Shown: piece by piece, positions 24,926-32,487 of the stretch
Layout of the letters: each line of letters starts with the position of its first letter
How positions within the stretch are numbered: the stretch's first letter is position 1
Source: DASYHQ01 sp038223165
Lineage (GTDB): Bacteria > Planctomycetota > Phycisphaerae > Tepidisphaerales > Tepidisphaeraceae
Direction: 5' to 3'
Assembly (NCBI GenBank): GCA_038223165.1
Contig: JBBRHE010000007.1
Span: 1-37,311, forward strand
Length of the DNA stretch: 37,311 nucleotides
Position numbers and translations under genes: made by a program
Notes under the pieces: generated by a model
What the model was told of the DNA's origin: nothing
The model's input: the letters and a program-made list of their open reading frames with translations, nothing else
Database searches by the model: none

Positions 24926-25794
24926 TTCACCGCCTCGACGGCGTGCGACGCGTGCCGGCCTGTTGGCACCGTCACGGTCAACTGCATCGCTGACCCCTGC
25001 AATGTCGACCCCTGCAACTGTGCCTTGCTCGGTGAAATCATCTGTTCCCACCCGAACGGCGTCACGTCGTTGTCGTCGTAACGCATGAACCGGATGCGCG
25101 ACAGTTCCTTGAAATTTTTCCACGTCCCACCGATCGGGTCGTACCGGCTGTCCCCATCGTCCTGCCAGCGAACGCCAACGTTCTTGAGCTTGAAGCCCAG
25201 GCGCTTGGCCAGCCGAAGCGTCTCGATGTCGAACATGTACCCGTCGATCTTCTGGCGACCGAAGATCGCGTGCCCCGCCGAGCGGCTGAAGAACTTGAAC
25301 CCGCACTGTGTGTCGGGCACATGGTTCAAACCGAGCATGGTGTGGACGACCGCCCCGAAGACCTTCGACCCGATCCGCCGATACAACGGTTGGGCCCGTT
25401 CGACCAGCGCATCGGGTGTCGCCCGGCTGCCGATGACGACGTCATATCCATGGTCAAACCAAGGCAGCAGTTTCGCGACCTCTTCAATCGGCGTCTTGTA
25501 GTCGGCGTCGGCGAACCCGATGATCTGCCCCTTGGCCCGGGCAAACCCGTTGCGAATGCCCTTGCCCTTGCCACCCCGACCCGCAGACCCGATCACCGAC
25601 ACGCGCGGATCGCCATCAGCGAGCTCAGCGACCAGCTCACGCGTACCGTCGTCCCCATCGGCGCTGACGATGATCTCGTACGCGTACGGCTGGGCGTCGA
25701 GATAGACCCGCATCGCGCTCAGGGCTCGCCCGATGCACTTGGCTTCGTTGTATGCAGGAACGATGACACTCAGATAAGTCGATGCAGCGGGCAT
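24922..25794 (-). CDS. Polyprenyl-phosphate glycosyltransferase, ALG5-like GT2
   Basis: A 290-residue soluble GT2 enzyme from the ATG at 25794 (a TTG eight codons upstream is also in frame). Features in order: IVPAYNEA (11-18), VSADGDDGT (43-51), GKGKGIRNG (75-83), FADADYKTP with the DAD metal motif (95-103), IGSR (121-124), and VPDTQCGFKFF (159-169). The last motif and the following RKIDGYMFDIE-like stretch are typical of dolichyl-phosphate beta-glucosyltransferase relatives. It lacks TM segments. It is the first gene of the minus-strand run that ends at 14341 and is coupled to the next gene by an ATGA overlap. Confidence 0.92.
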   Translation of the reverse strand: MPAASTYLSVIVPAYNEAKCIGRALSAMRVYLDAQPYAYEIIVSADGDDGTRELVAELADGDPRVSVIGSAGRGGKGKGIRNGFARAKGQIIGFADADYKTPIEEVAKLLPWFDHGYDVVIGSRATPDALVERAQPLYRRIGSKVFGAVVHTMLGLNHVPDTQCGFKFFSRSAGHAIFGRQKIDGYMFDIETLRLAKRLGFKLKNVGVRWQDDGDSRYDPIGGTWKNFKELSRIRFMRYDDNDVTPFGWEQMISPSKAQLQGSTLQGSAMQLTVTVPTGRHASHAVEAVK

Positions 25795-26525
25795 TAGCGC
25801 GGGGCTCCCTGAGACCAAGCCGAAGCAATCGCGGACGCAACGGCGCTGGTGTGTCTAAGTATCGATAAGCCAAGAAAATATCAAGGGCTGTTGCATTCCA
25901 CATCGCCAAAAACGCCGAACCGTGAGCAACTTTCCTGTGTGAGGAATTTACCTGGTCGAACGTGCTCAGCAACGACCATCGTCCCCTTTCAACGTCCCCA
26001 ACCGGACCCCTCTCGTTACAAATAAAAGTTTCAAGGGCCTCCCTTTTCCTAACTTCTCTAACAGCGAACGATTGCGCCTTTTCACGTCCCTGCGAACCAA
26101 CCTGAAACCGACATACAAACGACATGGAACCGACCAAAAACAACACGAATTGTTTATCCCGGTTCCCGTTAGCTCGCACGCTAAACGGCTGGATTAGCGC
26201 AGAGCATCCCCATGCCCGATACGACCACCCGACCTATTCACTTGTCAAAGAACATCGCAGACGACGTCCGTCGTCCGCAGGCACAACACGTCCTACTCCT
26301 ACCGATCCCGGTGCGCGCCAGAGCGCCGTTGCGCGCACATTCCTCGAACGAATGAAGACTTTGTGAAGGAAGCCGAAGAACAATCTTTCTGAAGGCCTGT
26401 AAAGCTGGTGCGTGCCGGAGCGACTTTTGACGCACATCGGCACTTAGAGCTTCCAAAAATGAGTTCCTCAGGAGGGTTGCAACGTCAGTGCGCCTGAAAT
26501 CAAACCCGCAAGAGCCGTCACCGCC
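25795..26525. other. Long gene-poor gap upstream of the glycan locus
   Basis: 731 bp between the peptidase gene stop (26526) and the first glycan gene start (25794). Composition is less GC-rich than the neighbours, with A/T-rich patches near 25860-25885 and 25999-26060. The small plus-strand open frame at 26124-26366 (80 codons) has no ribosome binding site, no recognisable motif and no coding-like composition. I see no tRNA, repeat or terminator with confidence. It must contain the glycan-locus promoter and may hold an untranslated leader or small RNA. Confidence 0.5.
25856..25884 (-). promoter_or_regulatory. Possible promoter of the glycan locus
   Basis: On the minus strand TTGATA (25884-25879) is followed after 17 nt by TACTTA (25861-25856), about 62 nt before the GT2 ATG. 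The -35 box matches five of six consensus bases, but the -10 box matches only two. It is offered as a candidate because the spacing and position fit. Confidence 0.25.
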
Positions 26526-29183
26526 CTACGGGGTTGTGGGGTCGGGGGTCTTCTCGGGGTTTAGCTTCTCCAGCGCCGCCAGCGCACGCCGTTCGCGATC
26601 GGCGGATTTCTCGTCGCCGGTCTTCTCCGCGATTTCCAGCATCAGCTTGTGGGCGTCGGCGTCGTAGGGGTTTACGTAAACCGCTTCCATCGCATACGTC
26701 TTGGCGTCGTCCATTTTGCCGAGGTCGCGATAGATTCTGGCGATGCGTTTGGCGTAGCGATTGTCCTTTAGTTCGACCTTGTGCAGCGCGGTGAAGTGGG
26801 CGATTGCCTTTTCGGGTTGGTTGACGGCCTTGCTGACGTACAGGCCGGCTAAACGTTGGTGTGGCAGGGCATCCATGGGTCGCAACGCGGCGATCTGTTC
26901 CCAGACTTTCACCGCATCGGCGTACTGCTTGGTCTTGATGAGGCCTTCGCCTTCTTCCTTCAGTGCGTCGACTTTGTCGCTGGTCAGGGGGTCGTAGCCC
27001 CAGGTGCTGACTTGCTGTTGGGTCCACGCGCGGAAATCTTCAAAGAACTGGCTGAGGCTGCGGCCGGTGAATTTTGGGAAGACGTCTTCCTGGCGCTCAG
27101 CGTTGCGGAAGGCGGCGAGCATCTTCAGGATAGTGTCGTGGCCGTACTTTTCCTGGATGTATTGGCAGATCCAGAACGACTGCGCGTAGGCCTGTTGGCG
27201 GTCGCTGGGCTTTTTCGGGCGGACGAAGCCCCAGGTCAGCTCGTCCATGCGGAAAAGCGTGTCCTTCATCACCGCGTTGTAGAGCATCGGCACCCATTCC
27301 CAGCGCAGCGGGGCCTTTTCCTCCAGCACCGCTAACCCTTCGGTCATCCAGTGCTGGATGCGGTTGTCGGTAGCGCTGAGCGTGACGGTGTGGGTGAACT
27401 CGTGGCGCAAGACGGCGGCCCAGTTAAAGGGGCCCATGGTCTTTTCACCCTTGCGCGGCGCGACGAGCGCGATGACCCGCCCGGTGCTCGCGCCGACGGT
27501 GCCGATCCACGGTGAACCGGTCGTGCGGACTGAGAAAGCATCGTGGGTTGGGAAGACTTCGATGATGGTTTTGTCCTTCGGCTCGTGCTTGAAGTTGCCG
27601 GTGACCTCGGCGTAGATACTTTCGAGATAGTCACCGAAATATTCGGGGATCATCGGGTCGGCTTTGGCGTCATACATGACGATGAAGTGGGCGGTCTCCT
27701 TCGTCGCGTAGCTTTCCATGTCGTCCAGCAGGCGCATGTAGTTGGTCGTGCGCGCGTTGAACGGGTCGAGCCCGCGCGCCGCCTCGAGCACCGTGCGGGC
27801 AGCGGCTTCGTCACCACTTTGGGTGTGAAGGAGGCCCAGGCCGTTGCGCGGGTCGGTCCAGTAGGGGGCCCGCTCGATGGCGACATTATACATCGCAGCG
27901 GCGCGCGGGTACTGGCGCATGGCGCCGAGCTGCTCGGCGACCTCGAAGTACGCGGTGGCGTTGTCGGAGTCGAGTTTTTCGACATCCGCGAGCGTCGCGC
28001 GCATCTGCTGTTCTTCGAGGCGCAACGCGTAGGTCGCGGCCAGCAGGCCCATCGCTTCCAGGTCCTGCGGCTTGGCTGCCAGCACCCGGCGGATCGGCAC
28101 TTCGGCCTCTTTCGGACGACGCTGCTGCAGCAGGTTACGCGCTTCGAGCAGGTCGGCGACGGCAGAGTTGTCGTCAACGCTGCGGATGCGGTTGACGACC
28201 GAGTCGGCGGCGTCGAAGTTGAAGACGCTGATCATCAACCGGCCCATGAGCTGCAACGCAGCGAGGTCGTTGGGGTTGGCTGCCAGCGCCACTTGCAGTT
28301 GTTCCTGGGCTTCACCATCCTCGTCATGCGACATCGCGTACGCCGCCGCTGCCACGCGGGCGGGGGTGTACGAACGGTCGATGACGTCGTACGCCTTGAC
28401 GAACATGTTGTAGAGGGTGTCGTGCAGGTCGACATTGTCGCGATACGCCCCGGTGAGCGCCGCCCAGCGGTCGATCGCGGTGGCGATGGTCGTGACCTCC
28501 TCGGCGTTGTCGAACTGGTCGGGATTGGACTTCCATTTGTTGAGATAGTCCTGTGGGGCCTCGATGAACCAGGCGTAAGCGTTTGTAGCAGAGGCCAGAT
28601 CGCCTGTGGCTTCATACGCGCGGCCGAGCGTGACTTGGGAGCCGGGCGATGGCTTCAATCGCTTTAGCGAGGCAATGGCGTCTTCTGCCTTGCCTATCGA
28701 AACGAGGATGATCGCCCGTTCAACCTCAATTGCAGGGTCGACGAATCCGGGTGGAACGACGGCAAGCGCTTCTTCCGATCGACCGAGCGCGGCCAGCGCT
28801 TTATAACGAATGATCGCGTCCGCGCTGGTTGGCTTAATCGCCCGCAGCGTCACCAGGACGCGTCGATACTGCCCGGCCGCGAGCTGGGCCTTGGCCTTGT
28901 CCAGCGCGTCGTAATACTCGCGATATTCCGGCTGCGGACCCGCCTCGGGCATGAGTGGCTCGACCCAGCGGTACGGGACGGTCTGGCGGGTGAGGATGTC
29001 GGCCGCTGCGGGTGAAGTGATAGTGAGAAGAAGCAATACAGAGACGCGAAGGCGCGAAGGCGCGAAGGGGACGCGAAGGGTCTTGAAGATAGATCGCTTT
29101 CCCTTCGCGATTTCTTCGCGCCTTCGCGCCTTCGCGTCTCTGTGCTCGCTGCGCGTCAGGTGATTGAAGTTCGATGTTGGCAT
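26526..29183 (-). CDS. Secreted TPR protein with gluzincin (peptidase MA-like) domain
   Basis: An 885-residue protein. A hydrophobic core VSVLLLLTITSPAAA looks like a signal peptide with cleavage after AAA. Residues about 85-540 are helical TPR-like repeats (for example GLLHTQSGDEAAARTVLEAA). A zinc-metallopeptidase core follows with HEFTH at 594-598 and a downstream Glu in HWMTEGLAVLEE, as in the peptidase MA clan. More TPR units close the protein (LPHQRLAGLYVSKAVNQPEK, then NPYDADAHKLMLEIAEKTGD). The protein ends in a short Pro/Thr tail. The N-terminal 45 residues before the hydrophobic core are encoded by a large palindrome at 29038-29143. The ATG at 29183 is the only ATG upstream of it; it has no ribosome binding site. 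Protease activity is inferred. Confidence 0.88.
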   Translation of the reverse strand: MPTSNFNHLTRSEHRDAKARRREEIAKGKRSIFKTLRVPFAPSRLRVSVLLLLTITSPAAADILTRQTVPYRWVEPLMPEAGPQPEYREYYDALDKAKAQLAAGQYRRVLVTLRAIKPTSADAIIRYKALAALGRSEEALAVVPPGFVDPAIEVERAIILVSIGKAEDAIASLKRLKPSPGSQVTLGRAYEATGDLASATNAYAWFIEAPQDYLNKWKSNPDQFDNAEEVTTIATAIDRWAALTGAYRDNVDLHDTLYNMFVKAYDVIDRSYTPARVAAAAYAMSHDEDGEAQEQLQVALAANPNDLAALQLMGRLMISVFNFDAADSVVNRIRSVDDNSAVADLLEARNLLQQRRPKEAEVPIRRVLAAKPQDLEAMGLLAATYALRLEEQQMRATLADVEKLDSDNATAYFEVAEQLGAMRQYPRAAAMYNVAIERAPYWTDPRNGLGLLHTQSGDEAAARTVLEAARGLDPFNARTTNYMRLLDDMESYATKETAHFIVMYDAKADPMIPEYFGDYLESIYAEVTGNFKHEPKDKTIIEVFPTHDAFSVRTTGSPWIGTVGASTGRVIALVAPRKGEKTMGPFNWAAVLRHEFTHTVTLSATDNRIQHWMTEGLAVLEEKAPLRWEWVPMLYNAVMKDTLFRMDELTWGFVRPKKPSDRQQAYAQSFWICQYIQEKYGHDTILKMLAAFRNAERQEDVFPKFTGRSLSQFFEDFRAWTQQQVSTWGYDPLTSDKVDALKEEGEGLIKTKQYADAVKVWEQIAALRPMDALPHQRLAGLYVSKAVNQPEKAIAHFTALHKVELKDNRYAKRIARIYRDLGKMDDAKTYAMEAVYVNPYDADAHKLMLEIAEKTGDEKSADRERRALAALEKLNPEKTPDPTTP
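29038..29143. repeat. Palindrome D inside the peptidase-like coding sequence
   Basis: Perfect inverted repeat of 29 bp, arms 29038-29066 and 29115-29143, built from the unit GCGAAGGC. A further perfect 9-bp pair lies inside: CGCGAAGGG 29072-29080 with CCCTTCGCG 29101-29109. The whole element reads in frame on the minus strand and encodes the Arg/Lys-rich n-region of the signal peptide. Confidence 0.93.
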
Positions 29184-29222
29184 GAATGCTTTGCTAAGGC
29201 TGAACCGTTCGTCGGTCGAAAT

Positions 29223-29262
29223 CCCCTCACCCAAGCTCTCCGCGGCGTACCGGGGAGAGGGG
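29223..29262. repeat. Small palindromic repeat, family G
   Basis: CCCCTC (29223-29228) pairs with GAGGGG (29257-29262), and CTCTCC (29236-29241) pairs with GGAGAG (29254-29259), as alternative stems. The phrase CTCTCCGCGGCGTACCGGGG is of the type seen in common bacterial interspersed repeats. It lies in the 116-bp gap between the ribD stop and the peptidase-like gene. Confidence 0.5.
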
Positions 29263-29299
29263 CCGGAGGCTCGCCGAGCGTGTTAGGCGAGACGGGGAA

Positions 29300-30463
29300 T
29301 TATAAGCCTCGCGATGACGGCAGGCGATCTTTCTCGGAAGCTAACTTGAAGTCCGCCGACGGTTCTGCGGTTGTGAAGGTGACATCACTAGCGGGGTTGA
29401 GGTATTCGGTGAGCGTGTCGTTGCCGAGGTCGGTCGTTGCGACAGCGGGGTACATCAGTTGCGGGGCGGCCATGCCGGTGTTGTTCGTCGTGACGGTCTT
29501 CGATCGGAAGACCCATGCGCGGTCGCATTGCCCGCTGGCGAGGAAATAGCGGGTCAGGGTTGGGCCGGACTCGACCAGCAGGTGCGAAACGCGCCGCTCA
29601 CTGAGCACGCGGGCGGCGTCGGTGAACGAGAAGCGGCCCTCACGGTCGGGCAGGGGGATGATCTCGACGCCGTGCTTTTGCAGTTGTTTGACGGTGTCCC
29701 GATAAATGACGGCTGACGCTTCGGACGTGAAGACGAGCAGCGGGTTCTCGTGCGCGCTCGTCACCAGCCGGCTGGTCAATGGCATTTTGAGCGTGTTAGA
29801 CAGCACGATGCGCAGCAACGGCCGGGGGATGGTGACGTCGCGCGCGGTGAGCAGGGGGTCGTCGTTGAGGACAGTGTGGGTGCCGACCGCGATCGCGTCA
29901 CACCGGCTGCGCAGTTCGTGGACAACGCGGTCGGCGGGCGCGTCGGTGATCTTCAACCGCTTGCCCATCGGGCCCGCCAGGCAACCGTCGACGGTTTGTG
30001 CCCATTTCAGCGTGACGTACGGCCGGTGGTCGACGGTTCGCGCGATGAACGGCGCGATCAACTGCTTGGTCGCCAATTCCAGCACCGGCCCGTCGACCAC
30101 AATGCCAGCGGCCCGCAGCAGACCGACGCCTTTGCCATTGACGTCCGGGTTGGGGTCGAGACACCCGAAGACCACGCGAGCAATTTTCGCCTCGATGAGG
30201 CGCGGCGTGCAGGGTGGCGTCTGTTTGTTCAGGTGGCAGCAGGGTTCGAGCGTGACATACGCCGTCGCGCCCACAGGTGATTCCGTACAGGCCGCCAAGG
30301 CGGTGGGTTCAGCGTGCGGGCCACCGTATTGGCCGTGACATCCTTCTCCGATGACCCGGCCGTCCTTCACGATCACGCAGCCAACCATCGGGTTGGGCTC
30401 GACGCGCCCGCGGGCCGTCTGGGCAAGGTGGATGGCGCGACGGATGTAGTCGGCGTCGGTCAT
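29300..30463 (-). CDS. ribD: Bifunctional riboflavin biosynthesis deaminase/reductase RibD
   Basis: A 387-residue protein catalysing deamination and then reduction of the pyrimidine intermediate in riboflavin synthesis. The deaminase domain (1-145) has GGPHAEPTAL with zinc ligand H50 and catalytic E52. The Cys ligands lie in LEPCCHLNKQTPPC (C75 and C85). The usual spacing there is one residue shorter (PCxHxGxTPPC), so one residue is inserted in the zinc loop. The reductase domain starts at YVTLKWAQTVDG (about 149), followed by AIAVGTHTVLNDDPLLTAR and LVESGPTLTRYFL. The last 60 residues are weakly conserved. It lies 27 bp after lspA on the same strand and is likely co-transcribed with it. Confidence 0.95.
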   Translation of the reverse strand: MTDADYIRRAIHLAQTARGRVEPNPMVGCVIVKDGRVIGEGCHGQYGGPHAEPTALAACTESPVGATAYVTLEPCCHLNKQTPPCTPRLIEAKIARVVFGCLDPNPDVNGKGVGLLRAAGIVVDGPVLELATKQLIAPFIARTVDHRPYVTLKWAQTVDGCLAGPMGKRLKITDAPADRVVHELRSRCDAIAVGTHTVLNDDPLLTARDVTIPRPLLRIVLSNTLKMPLTSRLVTSAHENPLLVFTSEASAVIYRDTVKQLQKHGVEIIPLPDREGRFSFTDAARVLSERRVSHLLVESGPTLTRYFLASGQCDRAWVFRSKTVTTNNTGMAAPQLMYPAVATTDLGNDTLTEYLNPASDVTFTTAEPSADFKLASEKDRLPSSRGL

Positions 30464-30490
30464 GAAGGGGATGATATGCGATAACCAACG

Positions 30491-31111
30491 TTAAACGGTC
30501 GGTGCCTCGGGGTTGGGCGTTGTATCGGCCTTCGGTTGCCAAATGCTGTACGCCATCGAGATCGCCACGCCCACGCAGAGCAAACTGTCGGCGACGTTGA
30601 AGATCCAGGGGAAGATTGGCCCACGGATGTAAGGGATAAACGACAGCGCGTTCTGCACGAACTGTGGCCACTCGCGGCCGGGGAGCATGTGGAACATGTC
30701 GCGCACGTAGCCGTACATCGTGCGGTCCCACATGTTGCCCAACACACCCGCCAGCAGCATGCCGAGGACGACCTGGTAGAACCGCGCCCGGCCACTGTTC
30801 AGGAAGAGCCACGTCAACAGCACAATCGCGCCCGTGGACACAGCGAGGAAGAGATATCTCTGGCCCTGTCCTAACCCGAAGACGGCGCCCTGGTTGGCGA
30901 CCGCTTCAAAGTGCAGCCAGCCAGGGATGAATTTGTAAGCGGGTGTGCCGTCGACGATGACCCGGCCGTCGATCCATTCGACACCGTGCACGAGCGACTT
31001 GAACGCCCACACTTTGGTCACCAGGTCAATCGTCAACCCGATCACGCAGGTGACCAGAAACCGCGACCAGGCAGCGGGCGAGCGGAGGTTGGATTGGGCG
31101 CTGGGCGTCAT
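30491..31111 (-). CDS. lspA: Lipoprotein signal peptidase LspA
   Basis: A 206-residue inner-membrane aspartyl protease that cleaves signal peptides of diacylated prolipoproteins. Four hydrophobic segments are visible (about 17-34, 67-95, 97-105 with 112-126, and 168-190). The catalytic aspartates are D138 in GYVRDMF and D175 in FNVADS. The conserved N73 is in ANQGAVFGL and GNMWDR is present. The loop between the two aspartates is about ten residues longer than in E. coli LspA. A lipoprotein substrate is encoded in the window at 34581. The upstream gap holds a family B palindrome and a tandem 20-bp repeat. No good ribosome binding site is seen before the ATG. Confidence 0.95.
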   Translation of the reverse strand: MTPSAQSNLRSPAAWSRFLVTCVIGLTIDLVTKVWAFKSLVHGVEWIDGRVIVDGTPAYKFIPGWLHFEAVANQGAVFGLGQGQRYLFLAVSTGAIVLLTWLFLNSGRARFYQVVLGMLLAGVLGNMWDRTMYGYVRDMFHMLPGREWPQFVQNALSFIPYIRGPIFPWIFNVADSLLCVGVAISMAYSIWQPKADTTPNPEAPTV

Positions 31112-31130
31112 GGAAGAAAGGCGTTGGGTT

Positions 31131-31170
31131 GGGCGTTCACTTCACGCAAGGGGCGTTCAATTGACGTAAA
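31131..31170. repeat. Tandem 20-bp direct repeat upstream of lspA
   Basis: GGGCGTTCACTTCACGCAAG (31131-31150) is followed directly by a copy with 16 of 20 identical bases (31151-31170). It lies 20-59 nt before the lspA start. It could be an operator for a protein that binds two adjacent sites, or chance duplication. Confidence 0.45.
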
Positions 31171-31174
31171 GCAT

Positions 31175-31270
31175 GTCATCCCGAAGGGATCGGTAGCGAC
31201 CTGAGGGATCTCGACTTGGCAGAACCGTTTAGATGATCGAGATCCCTCGAGTCGCTCCCCTCGGGATGAC
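31175..31270. repeat. Palindromic repeat, family B copy 3
   Basis: Left arm 31175-31214 (begins GTCATCCCGAAGGGATCGGT, ends GATCTCGA); right arm 31237-31270 pairs with it but lacks six bases. The sequence is nearly identical to the copy at 14201. It lies 49 nt downstream of the DksA-like gene stop on the minus strand. Confidence 0.88.
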
Positions 31271-31319
31271 AACGAAAGGTGCAAGATTCGCACGTTCGCG
31301 ACAAACAAACGTGCCCCGA

Positions 31320-32255
31320 TTACCGCAGCCCGCGTTGGCGTTCCAACTGGCGGGCCCATTCAATTGAAAACTTGGCCCAGGGCTGGGCTTCCAGGCGCAC
31401 CTTGTTGATCGGCTTGCCGGTGCCTTCGCAAAGGCCATAGGTGCCGTTCTGCACCTTGGCCAGCGCGGCGTTCAGGTCGCGCAGCAGGTTACGGTCCTTC
31501 TCGACGAGGCCGAGCGTGAATTCCTGCTCGTAGTTGTCGGTGCCCATGTCGGCCATGTGAACGGGAAGTGACGACAGGCCACCCACGCCCGAGCGCAGGG
31601 CTTCACGCTCCATAGAGCTCATGTCCCCGACGATTTCCCGTCGCTTTTCGAGCAGCAGGTCGCGGAAGTGTTCCAGTTCCTTAGTGAGCAGGCCGGCCTG
31701 GTTCTTGCGCGGCTTGCCGTCGGTCGGCACCGATTCCTGCAAGGGGGGACGATATGCCGGCTCGACGACCGGTTTTTTTTCCTTGGCCTTCTTGCCCGGC
31801 TTAATCGTCACCGCTGGGACCATGGACTTGCCATTGCTGGGTGTGCGCGGCACGAGCATGATCGGCGCGGGTCGGTTGGCCTCGATGATCGCCTTGGCCG
31901 ACTGCTTCGGTTTAGCCACCGGCTTGCCTGCCGGTGCTTTCGCGACGACGGGCGTTTTGCCCACCACCGTTGCTTTGCCCGGCGCTGCGACAGCCTTCAC
32001 GGGCGTCGTTGCGACCGTTTTTGCCGACATCGCGACGACCGCTTTACCCGGCGCAGCCTTAATCGGAGCCGCCGCAGATTTTTTCACAGGCGCCGGCGCG
32101 ACCTTCGCACTGGCGGCAGGGGCTTTCTTCGTGTTCGTGTTAGCCTTGCTGGCGACGATGGCCGGCTTTGAGGACTTAGCAACAGGCTTGGCGCTAAGCG
32201 CTTTGCCCTTGTTTTTCGAGGGGGAACTGCTCTTTTTCGATGGTGTCTTGGCCAC
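31320..32255 (-). CDS. DksA/TraR-like protein with Lys/Ala/Pro-rich N-terminal tail
   Basis: A 311-residue protein. Residues 1-165 are a Lys/Ala/Pro/Val-rich tail (for example KKAPAASAKVAPAPVKKS) that resembles a histone H1-like tail. Residues 188-311 are a DksA/TraR coiled-coil and zinc-finger-like region: LLTKELEHFRDLLLEKRREI, then MADMGTDNYEQEFTLGL, then the finger region YGLCEGTGKPINKVRLEAQP. Family members usually have four zinc cysteines; here only C276 remains, and the others are replaced by T279, S297 and W300. DksA proteins act in the RNA polymerase secondary channel in the stringent response. The GTG start has AAAGGAG 11 nt upstream. A good promoter lies upstream. Confidence 0.85.
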   Translation of the reverse strand: MAKTPSKKSSSPSKNKGKALSAKPVAKSSKPAIVASKANTNTKKAPAASAKVAPAPVKKSAAAPIKAAPGKAVVAMSAKTVATTPVKAVAAPGKATVVGKTPVVAKAPAGKPVAKPKQSAKAIIEANRPAPIMLVPRTPSNGKSMVPAVTIKPGKKAKEKKPVVEPAYRPPLQESVPTDGKPRKNQAGLLTKELEHFRDLLLEKRREIVGDMSSMEREALRSGVGGLSSLPVHMADMGTDNYEQEFTLGLVEKDRNLLRDLNAALAKVQNGTYGLCEGTGKPINKVRLEAQPWAKFSIEWARQLERQRGLR

Positions 32256-32338
32256 GTTGCCTTTGGCTCCTTTGCAGGGGTTTCCTGTCCTCAACCGCCG
32301 CCTGAGACCGGCTTGCCCGCCCGATCGAAAGGCGGGAA

Positions 32339-32368
32339 AGTGTACTAGGAAAATAGGGGTTCTGTCAA
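32339..32368 (-). promoter_or_regulatory. Sigma-70-type promoter of the DksA-like gene
   Basis: On the minus strand TTGACA (32368-32363) is a perfect -35 box. An 18-nt spacer is followed by TACACT (32344-32339), four of six matches to TATAAT. It lies about 84 nt before the GTG start in the divergent gap with pheT. Confidence 0.6.
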
Positions 32369-32487
32369 GATTGACCCCGAACCCGTCCCGGCTACATTCA
32401 GAACGCTTGGCGGTGGCATCGGTTGCATCTTGCATTTGCATTTTGCGGACCCGGTGTCGTTACCCTGTTCTGAAAGCCGAAACGACC

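Noticed and set aside
26124..26366. 80-codon open frame in the long gap
   Set aside because: No ribosome binding site, no motif and a low-complexity Arg/Thr/Pro composition. It was not supported as a gene.
31621..32487. Upstream extension of the pheT frame
   Set aside because: It is antisense to the DksA-like gene. PheT has its normal N-terminus at 32488.
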